From positions 962,501 through 1,026,500 of the forward strand of contig NC_014371.1 in NCBI RefSeq assembly GCF_000144405.1: DNA of 64,000 bases, read 5' to 3'. Shown one piece after another: positions 18,224 through 28,435 of this stretch; within the stretch, counting starts at the first letter, position 1, and each line of letters begins with the position of its first letter. The position numbers and the translations under genes are program-made. Under the pieces are notes generated by a model. That model saw only the letters and a list, made by a program, of their open reading frames with translations, did no database searches and was not told the origin of the DNA. This stretch comes from Prevotella melaninogenica ATCC 25845 (GTDB lineage Bacteria; Bacteroidota; Bacteroidia; Bacteroidales; Bacteroidaceae).

Positions 18224-19531
18224 TTATCTCTTCTTCATGAACGCAGCAGGCTTAGCACTTGTGCTTAAAGGATGGAAAAGCATCACAGGCTGAAGCAAGA
18301 ACAGAGGACCGTTAAGGTATAACTGGCTTCCCTGCTGGTTGTACTTATAGATCGCAAAGACGTTTCCATTAAATGAATTAAGAGGGAAACCTAAAGGTCC
18401 TAAATACGTTAAGCTCTTTATGTAAGCGGCATTCTTACCACTATCCTCAAGAATACCAGCAACCATCTTATCCGCCTTAGAGTACGCCATTCTTGCTGTC
18501 ATTGTCAACTGATTTGATGCATAATAGTTATAAATACCAGGAACAACCTTCTGAAATTTAGCAAAATCAGCATCACTCACCTGACCAGTACTATGTGCTT
18601 CAGTCTGCTGACGAATTAGCTTCATGAATGTACCGTAATGATTGATGTCCCAAATAGCAGTTCTGTAGAAATAAGTGGTATCATTCACTCTCTTTGAAAG
18701 AACATATTCGCCAGCCTTCAATGTCAATGACACCTTAGCAGGATCAAAGGTGAGCGTCATCTTCATACCCGTGTCACTTGAATTAAAGGTCAACTCAGTA
18801 TCAGATTTCTTCTCAAGTGTACCAACAATCTGCGTAACCAATGTGTTAATATCAGTTGTAGATGAGGTCATCTTAAGAAGGTCATAACCATAGAGACTAT
18901 AGGTCTTACCTGCGAGGTCGTCAATGCCACCCTGTGTCACAGTAATCGTATCACGATTCTCTTGGTTCTTCAAAACGAGTGAGAAAGTACGAATCTCACC
19001 TGTTGTGTTAGCTCCAATATGTGCCACGAAAGCAGAGTCCTTATTCTCAATTGATGTCACACCAGAAGCATCGGCAGCATCAGCAAGCTCCATAGAAGGC
19101 TCAGCACCTAATGCGGTATAAGGTAGAGTGAGGGTTGTATCCTTATCACTCACAGCGTAATACTTAGCACCTTTGTACTTGAAAAGAGCTCCAGCTTGCA
19201 AGATTGGCAGATTAGTAGAATCATTACCATTCTTGATCGTCAACACTGCAGAACGACTGTCAATGGCTGGGTTGTTAGTAACACTGACTACGATAGAATC
19301 GTTCTGCAGCTGAGCTGTTGCCCATGAATCACTGACAGAGACGGTTGAGCCAGCAGGTGCAGTAAACTTCACCCCACCCTTCTGTGCCGCAGCAGTAAAG
19401 GTGAGTTTTGAGTTTACCACCTGCACAGGGTTCTCACGCAAGTAATTACTACCTGCATCGTTGTCGTCACTGCAGGCAACGAAGCCTGCAGTAACAGCAA
19501 GGAGAAGACAAATATTAAATATCTTTTTCAT
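18224..19531 (-). CDS. BACON-like lipoprotein of the SusCD locus
   Basis: A 435-residue predicted surface or periplasmic lipoprotein (signal with Cys20 after GFVA). Two Ig-like BACON-type beta domains appear at about 43-112 (SWATAQLQNDSIVVSV) and 140-200 (ending DTITVTQGG); the rest (200-435) is not recognised and may be the working part. It is the last gene of the SusC-SusD operon, 7 bases after the DUF4302 gene. BACON domains are often carbohydrate- or mucin-associated, but here a binding role is only inferred. Confidence 0.7.
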   Translation of the reverse strand: MKKIFNICLLLAVTAGFVACSDDNDAGSNYLRENPVQVVNSKLTFTAAAQKGGVKFTAPAGSTVSVSDSWATAQLQNDSIVVSVTNNPAIDSRSAVLTIKNGNDSTNLPILQAGALFKYKGAKYYAVSDKDTTLTLPYTALGAEPSMELADAADASGVTSIENKDSAFVAHIGANTTGEIRTFSLVLKNQENRDTITVTQGGIDDLAGKTYSLYGYDLLKMTSSTTDINTLVTQIVGTLEKKSDTELTFNSSDTGMKMTLTFDPAKVSLTLKAGEYVLSKRVNDTTYFYRTAIWDINHYGTFMKLIRQQTEAHSTGQVSDADFAKFQKVVPGIYNYYASNQLTMTARMAYSKADKMVAGILEDSGKNAAYIKSLTYLGPLGFPLNSFNGNVFAIYKYNQQGSQLYLNGPLFLLQPVMLFHPLSTSAKPAAFMKKR

Positions 19532-19538
19532 AAAACAC

Positions 19539-21290
19539 TTACTTGTTTAGTTTTACTTGAGATGCTGTAGATGTTGTGAGGAATGAGTTCCAGTCTACAT
19601 CGAAGCGTGCAACACGGTTTGGTAGATACTGTGGCATCAATACTGACTCAGTATTTTCTAACGACTCTTCTGTCAAGATAGAAGGCTTGGCAGATGAAGA
19701 TGTAGAAGCCCTCTTGGTGAGTACTGGGTTAGTCCACTTATCCCACCAACCTGCAAGATTCTCAGAGGTGAATGGTTCGCCAGTGTAAGCCCAGAGAATG
19801 ATTTTCTCAGTAGTCAAACCAGTATACTGTACCTGTCCATTAGAGATGCTGAACAATGGTCCACAGAGTGATGCGCTGATGTCGCCATTGTCTGCAATGG
19901 TGAAGGAAATTAGGTTGTAAGCACCTGTTCCTGTACCTGTACCACTCTTCTCATCGATGTTAAAGGCATTACCGATGCTATAGCTTACATTATTTCCCTG
20001 GAAGGTCATCACCTTCTGTCCACCCTGCATCAAGAATGCATTAGCAGAAGCCACGTAGGTCAATGGGAATACATAATCTGAACCATAAGCACTGTGAACG
20101 TTGAGATAGAACTTGCGGTTCGCACCAGAACCTACATATCTCAATCGTGCTGTACGAGTATTATCAAAGAAGCCCATCTTTCCATCCTTTGATACATATG
20201 AGTTCATCGTGAGCTCATAAGTACCCATGAGTGCAGAAAGGTCGAACTGCATAATCTGAACCTGTGCCTCTTTTATACCATTTGAAATCTTAAGTTTTGC
20301 ACCACGCGCATTCGTTGCAATAGGATTAGCATCTACCTTAATAATGAGCTTATCACCATCCTTAGAGAGGTGAACCCATGATGCATCACAACTGATGTCG
20401 AGCTTGTTAAGATATGGAATGGTCTTCGTAATAGTCTTCTCACCATTAGAAGCGTTGATAGCACCTATCATCTTCGCAATGAGGTTAACATCAACGGTTG
20501 AAGCAGTAGACTCTACACCAGTTCCTGTGAACTTAGCAGTAGCCTTATCAAATGTTAAGTCGTACAACTGTACGCCATTCAACATAATAGGCTCATACAA
20601 ACGGATTCCCTTATCTGTAAACGCATAAGCAGACTCAGCAACAACCTTATCACCATCATAGATAGCTAACTGACGATTATTCTTATCTGTAACAACAAGT
20701 GTGTAAGGCTTTCCACCAATGTTAAGAGCTACATCAGAGAAAACAAAGAGGTTGGTAAGTTCTGTTACCTTCTCTATATATTCTGAAGCTTCGCCAGAGA
20801 GTTTATTGAGATACATAGTATTCAACGAACGCTTGCCGTGAATCTTGATGCGGTCAGCACCAATACTATCAATAACAAACTCGAAGTCGCCTTCCTTACC
20901 GAGATACTCACCATTCTTTGGAGTAGCATAAATGTGGAGGAAAGTGTTGTACGTATCAAACGACAAAACCGGTCCATCGTCTTCTTTCATCTTATACAAT
21001 GACTTTACCTCGCCATCATCAGGATTGTTCTCGTAGCGTACAATCGCATTGTCTTTGGTGAACTTAATCGTATAAGCCACGCCACCATAAACCTGGTTTC
21101 TCTGTGGATAATAGTCTAAAGCCCAGCCATATTGCGATGCAACCAACGTTTCCTGTGCCTTCTGAAGGAATTCGTCCATACGCTCAGAGTAAGGCTTTCC
21201 AAAGACATTCTCTTCTTCTGTCTGGCATGACTGAAGGAAAAGAGCTGGCAAGGCAAGTAGGAGATATATAAATAATTTATTTGCTTTCAT
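19539..21290 (-). CDS. DUF4302 lipoprotein
   Basis: A 583-residue lipoprotein (Cys22 after FLQS). The N-terminal region (about 30-260) with QYGWALDYYPQ and YTIKFTKDNAIVRYENN matches what I know of DUF4302. A BACON-like segment follows (about 295-350, SWVHLSKDGDKLIIKVDAN), then a beta-rich C-terminal half. DUF4302 genes usually sit beside SusC/SusD and a zinc metallohydrolase lipoprotein, as here. Probably a surface-exposed substrate-binding accessory; the ligand is unknown. Confidence 0.8.
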   Translation of the reverse strand: MKANKLFIYLLLALPALFLQSCQTEEENVFGKPYSERMDEFLQKAQETLVASQYGWALDYYPQRNQVYGGVAYTIKFTKDNAIVRYENNPDDGEVKSLYKMKEDDGPVLSFDTYNTFLHIYATPKNGEYLGKEGDFEFVIDSIGADRIKIHGKRSLNTMYLNKLSGEASEYIEKVTELTNLFVFSDVALNIGGKPYTLVVTDKNNRQLAIYDGDKVVAESAYAFTDKGIRLYEPIMLNGVQLYDLTFDKATAKFTGTGVESTASTVDVNLIAKMIGAINASNGEKTITKTIPYLNKLDISCDASWVHLSKDGDKLIIKVDANPIATNARGAKLKISNGIKEAQVQIMQFDLSALMGTYELTMNSYVSKDGKMGFFDNTRTARLRYVGSGANRKFYLNVHSAYGSDYVFPLTYVASANAFLMQGGQKVMTFQGNNVSYSIGNAFNIDEKSGTGTGTGAYNLISFTIADNGDISASLCGPLFSISNGQVQYTGLTTEKIILWAYTGEPFTSENLAGWWDKWTNPVLTKRASTSSSAKPSILTEESLENTESVLMPQYLPNRVARFDVDWNSFLTTSTASQVKLNK

Positions 21291-21304
21291 ATAATGATCC
21301 TTTC

Positions 21305-22231
21305 TTAATAATTAAGATTTGTCAGATTATAACTGCCACTAACAACGTTGTTCTCACGCTCAATGACAGTATCACGCACCTTATCAAGGTCGACATTAAA
21401 GGTCTCTTTATAGTAACGTTTAGCAATCTCGAGCTTCTTCTCAATAGCTGTTACACCTGGCTGATCTTTTGCTTCTGCACCATTAGCATCCACAATGGTT
21501 GCTTTCTTGAGGATAGCGTTCCATTGTGCATCGGTAGAAATAATGTAAGTACTTACTACCTCAGCAAAGTCCTCACGTTCTTCCTTCTGTGAGTAGGCTG
21601 TAACGAAACCACGCTTCTCATAGCCTGTTCCATACTTCTCAGAAAGCCACGAATCATTAACATAACCTGTTGGTGTTATCTTACCAAACTCACGTGGGTA
21701 GTCCTTAGTCTGGTTCACGATGTGAACAAACTCGTGGTGAATCGTCTTAAGATAATATTCATCCAAAGCGCTACGATTGTTCTTGACTTTATCAAGATGA
21801 TTAACACCCAAGAGACGAATCTTCTTTCCACCCTCAGCAGTACCGAGTTTTATACTACCATTGTTTCCATACTCGAACTCACCCAAGAAGCTGAAAAGCT
21901 TTGGGAAGAAGCGACGTGTGAAATCAATACCTGCTGCTTCGGTATAAGCCTCAACACAAGTGTACTTCACAATATGCGCTAACTCCACTGACTGAGCTGA
22001 ATCGGCTGGTACATCATAGTAAGACATATCCGACTCATTGTCCTCATAACGCCACTGTATTTGAATGTTATAAGGTACTACGAAGTTCTTGTACAGCCAC
22101 TTGTCAAAGACAGTATTTGCTGCCTTAGAAGGCTTAATAACGCTCTCGCTTGACAAATTATCGTCTGAACAAGCAGTGAAGCCTGCTGCCACTGCCGCTA
22201 ACAGCGATAAAGCTAATATGTTTTTCTTCAT
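21305..22231 (-). CDS. Substrate import-associated zinc metallohydrolase lipoprotein
   Basis: A 308-residue lipoprotein (Cys21 after GFTA) with the zinc-peptidase motif HEFVH at 166-170; a downstream acidic residue within EREDFAEVVSTY (about 208-219) is a candidate third ligand. It matches the Peptidase_Mx1-type family that is found in SusC/SusD operons. It probably cuts a peptide or protein at the cell surface or in the periplasm before or after uptake. It sits between SusD (22 bases) and DUF4302 (14 bases), clearly one operon. Confidence 0.85.
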   Translation of the reverse strand: MKKNILALSLLAAVAAGFTACSDDNLSSESVIKPSKAANTVFDKWLYKNFVVPYNIQIQWRYEDNESDMSYYDVPADSAQSVELAHIVKYTCVEAYTEAAGIDFTRRFFPKLFSFLGEFEYGNNGSIKLGTAEGGKKIRLLGVNHLDKVKNNRSALDEYYLKTIHHEFVHIVNQTKDYPREFGKITPTGYVNDSWLSEKYGTGYEKRGFVTAYSQKEEREDFAEVVSTYIISTDAQWNAILKKATIVDANGAEAKDQPGVTAIEKKLEIAKRYYKETFNVDLDKVRDTVIERENNVVSGSYNLTNLNY

Positions 22232-22253
22232 TTCTTAATCCTTTAATTAGCTA

Positions 22254-23966
22254 TTAAAAAGAGTGTGCACTTACTGGAGCAGAATACTGATTGACCGCTG
22301 AAAGTACTGGCAATTTGTACTGAGAAAGGTCAACGAGCTTCGCACCTGCTACAAGAGCCTTGGTTGGGTTGCCTGCAACACCTGCCTCACGAATACTCTG
22401 TGGAATCTGTACCACCTGACGAGGGTCGTCCTTCTCCAACCAATCAAGGTTCTTTGAAGGCCTACCATTAGCACCAATCAAACGACGTGGAATCTCGATA
22501 TTGTAACGTCTGATATCCATCCAACGCATTCCCTGATGTACTGTCTCGATACGACGGAAGTTCAGCAAGCACTGTAAGAGTGACTCCTGCACTGAGCCTT
22601 CAGCACCGATAGTGAAGCGAGGGTTGATGTGCTTCTTGAAACTTGGTACCATCTTAGCAGCATCAGCGTATGCATATGGAACTGTCTTGAAGTAAGTTTG
22701 TACACTTGTTGGGGTAAGGGTCACATTGGTATTGAAGAAGTTCTTCATCCAAATAGTCATATCTGCACAAGCAGCATCATTCTGACCAAGCATGATTTCA
22801 GCCTCTGCACGGTTGAGCAAAGCCTCATCCATCGTGAAGTCAACGTTCAATGTGCGGAGATAACCAGAGCCTGTTGTGGTATTACGAATCTCAAACTCAC
22901 GTGGAAGTTTCATCAACAAAGCGAAGTTACTCTCACCTGAATTAACAGTAAATGGCTTCCAAATGAGGTTTGACGATGTACCCCAGATGTTATTACTCTG
23001 GAACAACTCTGTCTCTGCCAAGTAGTTAGTAAGTGTATAACGCTTACTGGTTAACCATGGTGCAAGAGCCATACCAGCATTGCTGACACTGGTCTGAACA
23101 AGGAGGTTACAGTCTGCAGAAGCACTACAATAAGCCTCAGCAATCTTTACTGCCTGCTCTGATTTACTCAGTGGCATAGCCTGCAAAGCTCTATAGTCAC
23201 GCAAAGAAGCAGCAGGGTTACTACCTAAGAGCTTATCAGCATATTCCTTTGCCTTCTCCCACTTCTCATAATAGAGGTAGAAACGAGTTGCAAAAGCATA
23301 AGCAGCCTGCTTATTGAAGTGATACTTTGGCACCTCATATGTATCGTTAAGCAATGGGATACCAGCCTCAATATCAGCAGCAATCTTTGCATAGACATCA
23401 GCTACAGTACCACGATTACTCTGTTCTGCAGCTGCAGAGAAGTCTGCAATTCCTGTTGCATAATAGAGTCCAGCATCCTTTGTACTGGTCTTGCCATTAT
23501 AAGGACGGCAGAATTCGTTAGCAAGGATAAAGTGGTCATAGGCACGAATGAGCAAAGCCTCACCCTTTGAATTACGAAGTATATCGTTCTTTGGACCGCC
23601 CTGATCCTCAATGGCAGCCAAAGCTTCATTAGCCTTATAGACACCCTCATAATAAAGCATCCACACCTGCTCAGGAGAGTCATTACCACCTTCTGTCTGC
23701 TCTTGCCAGAAGAAGTACTGATCACCACCACGATTACCCTGGCTATTCTGTGCTCCCATGTAATCGGTATTGTCAGACATCCACTCGTTAAAGAGCGTCG
23801 GTGTACGGTCAGGATAGGCTGTCACAAGCAGACCCGCAATCTTCTTTGGTGTGTCCAAAGTCGTACGGTTGTCTGGCAACGTATCCAATTGGTCAGAACA
23901 AGATGCAAGTATCGCTACAGATGCAAGCATCAAGCTGCCCTTATATATGATATTCTTAATTTTCAT
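22254..23966 (-). CDS. SusD/RagB-family nutrient-binding lipoprotein
   Basis: A 570-residue SusD-like outer-membrane lipoprotein (Cys23 after ILAS). The N-terminal SusD-like region and TPR-type helices (about 90-260, ALLIRAYDHFILANEFCRPY) and the C-terminal SusD/RagB region with FRRIETVHQGMRWMDIRRYN (about 467-486) are visible. It forms the lid over the partner SusC channel and binds the substrate. Given the metallohydrolase neighbour, a peptide-type substrate is more likely than a glycan; this is inference. Confidence 0.92.
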   Translation of the reverse strand: MKIKNIIYKGSLMLASVAILASCSDQLDTLPDNRTTLDTPKKIAGLLVTAYPDRTPTLFNEWMSDNTDYMGAQNSQGNRGGDQYFFWQEQTEGGNDSPEQVWMLYYEGVYKANEALAAIEDQGGPKNDILRNSKGEALLIRAYDHFILANEFCRPYNGKTSTKDAGLYYATGIADFSAAAEQSNRGTVADVYAKIAADIEAGIPLLNDTYEVPKYHFNKQAAYAFATRFYLYYEKWEKAKEYADKLLGSNPAASLRDYRALQAMPLSKSEQAVKIAEAYCSASADCNLLVQTSVSNAGMALAPWLTSKRYTLTNYLAETELFQSNNIWGTSSNLIWKPFTVNSGESNFALLMKLPREFEIRNTTTGSGYLRTLNVDFTMDEALLNRAEAEIMLGQNDAACADMTIWMKNFFNTNVTLTPTSVQTYFKTVPYAYADAAKMVPSFKKHINPRFTIGAEGSVQESLLQCLLNFRRIETVHQGMRWMDIRRYNIEIPRRLIGANGRPSKNLDWLEKDDPRQVVQIPQSIREAGVAGNPTKALVAGAKLVDLSQYKLPVLSAVNQYSAPVSAHSF

Positions 23967-24121
23967 ATTCGTTCTATATTAAATTACTTCTGGTTCTGAT
24001 TCAGCATCTTTTTATTGTCTAATGGCTGTATCATCTTACAACCATTCGCCTTGTTAGGAAGTCCAATGTTACTATCAACATTTGGATATTCTCAGCTGAA
24101 TATGAAGCCTCCGTTAAAATA

Positions 24122-27100
24122 TTAAAGACCTAATCTCAATGTCATGGTGAACTGCTTTGGAACTGGTGCAGCCACACCACCTGTATTGAAGAACTCTGGA
24201 TCCTGACCGTTCAGCTTCTTATCTGAATAGAAGAGGAAGAGGTTAGTTGCCTGAAGCTTCAAAGCTAAACTGCTAACGCCAATAGTTCTAATCATAGCTG
24301 CAGGGAAAGTGTAACCCAATGAGATTTCCTTCATACGAATGAAGTCACCCTTTGCGATACGAACATCAGAATAGTTATAAGCATTGTAAGCTACATCCAA
24401 CTGTGAATTGTTGCGGTTCTGACGACGTGAAGCAATTACAGGGATAGTAGTCAAAGTCTCATCACCACTGTATGTCCAGCGATTACGGAACTCCTTAGGC
24501 AAAGCATCCATATCGTCATAGCGGTTGCTGAAGATATGGTTCAAACGAACCTTATTACCAAAGCTATAAGTAACAAATACGTTGAGGTCCCAATTCTTAT
24601 AACGGAAGACGTTACCAAATGAACCCGTTGTAGTTGGGTCGGCAGGACCTTCGAACTTCAGATACTTAATCTTCTCCTGATCACGCTCCTGGAGGTTAAG
24701 ACCAGAGATAGTTCTTCTACCATCCTCGTTCATGAATGTAGGCAAACCCTCACCATCGAGTCCAGCAAATGGGATGCTGAAGATAGAGTTTACAGGATAA
24801 CCTACAAGACTATAACCAGTTCCCTGTACGAGGTCGATAACACGCGCATGGGTGAAGAGACTTGTAATCTCATTGTGTGTCCATGAGAAGATAAAGTTAG
24901 ATTCCCAACTGAAGTCCTTTGTCTTGATGTTATGTGTATTCAATGAAAGCTCCATACCATTAGACTTCATTGAAGCAACGTTAGCAAGGTTATAAGAACC
25001 CAACTGTGGATGGTTCACGTAACCAATAAGGTCACTATTGCGACGCCAGTAGAAATCAGTTGTAAGATTGATTCGGTTGTCAAGGAATCCAAAGTCGAAA
25101 CCAAGGTTGAACTCACGTTTCTTCTCGTAGGTAAGGTTCTTATTACCGAACTGCTCATCGTAACCCGTCTCCTGAATAGAAGTAAATGGACGCCAAGGCA
25201 CTGTTGCTGTGAAGATTGGCAATGAGTTAGTTACAGGAGGACGGTCACCAGTAAGTGAGTAGCTCAAGCGGAATGTAGCATGTGTCAACGCCTGCTTAAA
25301 CACCTTATTAAACCATTCTTCCTCATGTGCGTTCCATGCACCAGAAACGTTATAGGTTGGCAACCAACGAGCTGATGTAGCCTTACCTAAATAGTTAGTA
25401 CCCTCATAACGGAAAGTACCAGTCATCTGATAGCGACCCTTATAAGAATAGGTACCTGTACCGAAGTAAGCAAGACTGCGGATGTGGGTATTTGACAAGC
25501 CATAGTAGTCAGATCCCTTCTCCTGGAACATCTTGAATGCACGATAGTTCAGCTTAGCAATCTCACCAGCATCAAACATCATACCCCACTCACGGTCGAA
25601 AGTAGCCTTACGGTCAACGCTATTACTCTCAACACCGGCATAGAGGTTCACGATGTGTGTATCATTGAATACATCGTTGTAAGCAGCAGAAAGACGGGTG
25701 TCCCAACCAAAGAAGTGGTTACCTGTTCTGTCAAGAATACCGCCCTCTTTGAGGATTGACTCTGGAAGAGCAAATGGGTTGTCAGGATCAGTATAAAGAT
25801 AAGGATTGGCATCGCGGATAGTTGTTGTACCCATTGCACGATAAGCCAAAGCCTGATTAGAGTTTTCACGAACGACATGTTCCATCGTTGAAGCAGCACT
25901 CTTAACAGCTACCAAAGCAGTAAGCTTCAACTTTGTTATTGGCTTATAGTCAATACTTGTCTGTATACGGAAGTCGTGTACATTCAAGTCCATGTAGTTA
26001 TTGTTCAACTCATTGAAGATGTTGAACGGAGCATAGTTACGTGTATATGACTCGGTTGGGTCGAGTGTACGTGAAGTATTCAAAGAATAAGAGTAAGGGT
26101 TGATATCGAAAGCACGACTAACAGCACCAGTTGATGGGTCAATCGTACGACTCAATGAACCTGGAGCTCTCTGCTTACGATAAGAAGCATTAGCGATAAG
26201 GTTCAAACCGACCTTCTTATTAATATTGTAAGTCGTATTGATGTTACCAGTGTAACGCTGAACACGGCTTGACTTATACCATCCTGGATCGTACATTGCA
26301 GAGAGAGAAGCATAGTACTGACCCTTATCTGTACCACCAGAAGCACTCACAGAGTGGTTGTGCATGATTGAACTTGAGAAAAGCTGGTCGAACCAGTCAG
26401 TATTGCGATACTCAGCAGCACGCAGATAAGCATCACGCGCTTTCTGTGTATTCTCAAGACCGAACTGTCCCTTAGTAGCGTCATACTCAGAGATGAGCTG
26501 ATACATACGACCATAAACACCACTTGTAGAGGCGTTAGCAATCTCAGCATAATTCAAATAGCCCTTCTTCTCCAACTCACGATAAACCTCCATCTGGTCC
26601 TGTGAGTTCATGATATTAAAGTTCTTATAGCTTGGCTTCAAACGGAGGGTGTACTCACCAGTATAGCTCAAATGGCTCTGACCAGCCTTACCCTTCTTTG
26701 TAGTTACAACAATCACACCTGCCATAGCACGAGCACCATAGATAGATGTAGCAGAACCGTCCTTCAGAATCTGGAAACTTTCAATGTCATCAGCATTCAA
26801 TCCTGCAATAGCAGAAGAAATCAAAGTCTTTGCATCACCTGATGACAACGAACTTGCATCAACATTGGCAATGTCTTCCATGATGACACCATCCACAACC
26901 CACAAAGGTTTTGATGAACCGAAGATTGACGTGTTACCACGAACACGAATCTTAGGAGCAGTACCGAACGTACCTGATACGTTCTGAACGCTCACACCAG
27001 CAGCACGACCTTCGAGTGAACGGCTCACGTCCGCCATACCATCGAGCTTAGCTTTTGAAGCATCAATCTTGGTAGCAGCACCAGAGAAGAGGCGTTTGTC

Positions 27101-27430
27101 TTGCTGGGTCATACCCGTTACGACGACCTCAGTAAGCTGATGATTGTCATTAGAGAGGACAACCTTCATGCCATCTTTTGCTGTTACGGTCTGAGTGACC
27201 ATACCAATGTAACTGACTACGAGTTTCTTTCCTGCAGGAACGTCGATAGTGAAGTGACCATCAATATCGGTAACTGTACCCGTCGTAGTACCTTGTACCA
27301 TGACAGATGCTCCGATAACGGCTTCTCCATCGTCCTGAGAAACTACGGTTCCGTTAATCTTTGCCTGACCAAACGCTGTTCCTAATGACAGGATAAGACC
27401 AAACAAAAAGAGAGTAATTCTTTTCTCCAT
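24122..27430 (-). CDS. SusC/RagA-family TonB-dependent receptor
   Basis: An 1102-residue outer-membrane transporter that takes up its substrate using TonB energy. A signal peptide (1-21) is followed by a carboxypeptidase-D regulatory-like domain (about 24-100), the TonB-box-like LTEVVVTGM (about 99-107), a plug domain (about 115-245, with RGNTSIFGSSKPLWVVDGV and DGSATSIYGARAMAGVIVV), and a 22-strand barrel ending in FTMTLRLGL. It is first in the operon with SusD, 155 bases ahead of it, an unusually long gap for this pair. Its promoter region is shared with the T9SS operon at 38.6 kb. Confidence 0.95.
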   Translation of the reverse strand: MEKRITLFLFGLILSLGTAFGQAKINGTVVSQDDGEAVIGASVMVQGTTTGTVTDIDGHFTIDVPAGKKLVVSYIGMVTQTVTAKDGMKVVLSNDNHQLTEVVVTGMTQQDKRLFSGAATKIDASKAKLDGMADVSRSLEGRAAGVSVQNVSGTFGTAPKIRVRGNTSIFGSSKPLWVVDGVIMEDIANVDASSLSSGDAKTLISSAIAGLNADDIESFQILKDGSATSIYGARAMAGVIVVTTKKGKAGQSHLSYTGEYTLRLKPSYKNFNIMNSQDQMEVYRELEKKGYLNYAEIANASTSGVYGRMYQLISEYDATKGQFGLENTQKARDAYLRAAEYRNTDWFDQLFSSSIMHNHSVSASGGTDKGQYYASLSAMYDPGWYKSSRVQRYTGNINTTYNINKKVGLNLIANASYRKQRAPGSLSRTIDPSTGAVSRAFDINPYSYSLNTSRTLDPTESYTRNYAPFNIFNELNNNYMDLNVHDFRIQTSIDYKPITKLKLTALVAVKSAASTMEHVVRENSNQALAYRAMGTTTIRDANPYLYTDPDNPFALPESILKEGGILDRTGNHFFGWDTRLSAAYNDVFNDTHIVNLYAGVESNSVDRKATFDREWGMMFDAGEIAKLNYRAFKMFQEKGSDYYGLSNTHIRSLAYFGTGTYSYKGRYQMTGTFRYEGTNYLGKATSARWLPTYNVSGAWNAHEEEWFNKVFKQALTHATFRLSYSLTGDRPPVTNSLPIFTATVPWRPFTSIQETGYDEQFGNKNLTYEKKREFNLGFDFGFLDNRINLTTDFYWRRNSDLIGYVNHPQLGSYNLANVASMKSNGMELSLNTHNIKTKDFSWESNFIFSWTHNEITSLFTHARVIDLVQGTGYSLVGYPVNSIFSIPFAGLDGEGLPTFMNEDGRRTISGLNLQERDQEKIKYLKFEGPADPTTTGSFGNVFRYKNWDLNVFVTYSFGNKVRLNHIFSNRYDDMDALPKEFRNRWTYSGDETLTTIPVIASRRQNRNNSQLDVAYNAYNYSDVRIAKGDFIRMKEISLGYTFPAAMIRTIGVSSLALKLQATNLFLFYSDKKLNGQDPEFFNTGGVAAPVPKQFTMTLRLGL

Positions 27431-27585
27431 AGATCTCTTTTGATTATTAAAATATTATTGTGTAACTGTTTCGCTAAACTTTACGATTTTGTTCCTTTCT
27501 GAAACATTTTATTAGAGATGAGTCTTAAACCTAAATATATTGCTGCTTTTTCACAATATAAAAAGATTATTACTTTCATGGAATG

Positions 27586-27710
27586 CAAATTTAAATATTA
27601 TTTATATAAGTTGCAAGCATTTTTCGAGTAAAATTACATTTTCTTTTAAAATTTAATTGAATACTTACTGATTTCAACAAAAGAGTACATAAAACACTTA
27701 TAATTATAAA
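27586..27710 (-). promoter_or_regulatory. susC operon promoter with shared upstream block
   Basis: Minus strand TTGC (27613-27616), 19-base gap, TAAATTTG (27586-27593). Upstream, at 27677-27710, is a 34-base stretch (ACAAAAGAGTACATAAAACA onward on the plus strand) identical to 38738-38771. The whole 125 bases align without gaps to 38647-38771. The leader to the susC start is about 150 bases. Beyond it, 27711-28060 shows only imperfect GACAAGTGAAC-type repeats and no gene. Confidence 0.85.
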
Positions 27711-28078
27711 CAGAAGAGTGTTTAGATGACAAGTAAACAGGTTTTACTTGACAAGTGAACATCTGAACAAGCTATTAGTTATAAAAGAAAAATAGGATTT
27801 TGTTTACATGTTGATAAGTTTTGTTTACATGTAAATGGGCGTGTAAATGAACAAAATTGCTGATTTAAAGAAAGACAAGAGATTAGGGGGAGACAAAATA
27901 AAAATAAGATAAAAAAGACAAGGTAACAAAGTATACAAAGACCAAATAACAAAATAATCTGGAACAAAGTAATAGCATCATGAGTTACCGCTCAATCCCT
28001 ACTCTCCTATCACGGATGCCATAGAACAATAATATAATGTAAAGAAAAATCTAATCTTCGAATTGAGAAGGGCATAAA

Positions 28079-28175
28079 TCAGCTTGCAATTAACGCCCAA
28101 TTGGCTTGTAAAAGATGCCCTTTAAGACGCTAACTAACGCCCTTTTGAAACCTTACTAAGCACCTTTTAAAAAGC
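28079..28175 (-). repeat. 22-bp modular repeat element, copy d
   Basis: Four modules on the minus strand with cores GGTGCTTA, GGGCGTTA, GGGCATCT and GGGCGTTA, each 21-23 bases long; the closing fifth module is missing. The outer flank (to about 28300) resembles the flank of copy e. Confidence 0.85.
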
Positions 28176-28378
28176 TATTTTGCAATAGATTGATATTAAG
28201 GAAGTTACAAAGGCTATTCAAAAAGAGGTTTTAGAGCCATTTGGGGCAAATAAACAACGAAATGATGTAAAGAAAATTCAGAGGATTAAGGAAAAGCTTT
28301 GTGGTAAGATAACAGATAGCTAAAGACGTTGTATTTAGAGTAAAATCATTCTCTCACACATTTAGGAGAATAAAAATA

Positions 28379-28404
28379 GGGTGTATCAGAAATTTGATAC
28401 ACCC
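28379..28404 (-). terminator. Terminator after the AspT-type transporter gene
   Basis: GGGTGTATCA (28379-28388) pairs with TGATACACCC (28395-28404). T-rich stretches follow on both strands, so it may act in both directions; the gene it serves ends at 28436. Confidence 0.8.
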
Positions 28405-28435
28405 TAATTATTTTTCGTTTTAAACTTATTCTTTC

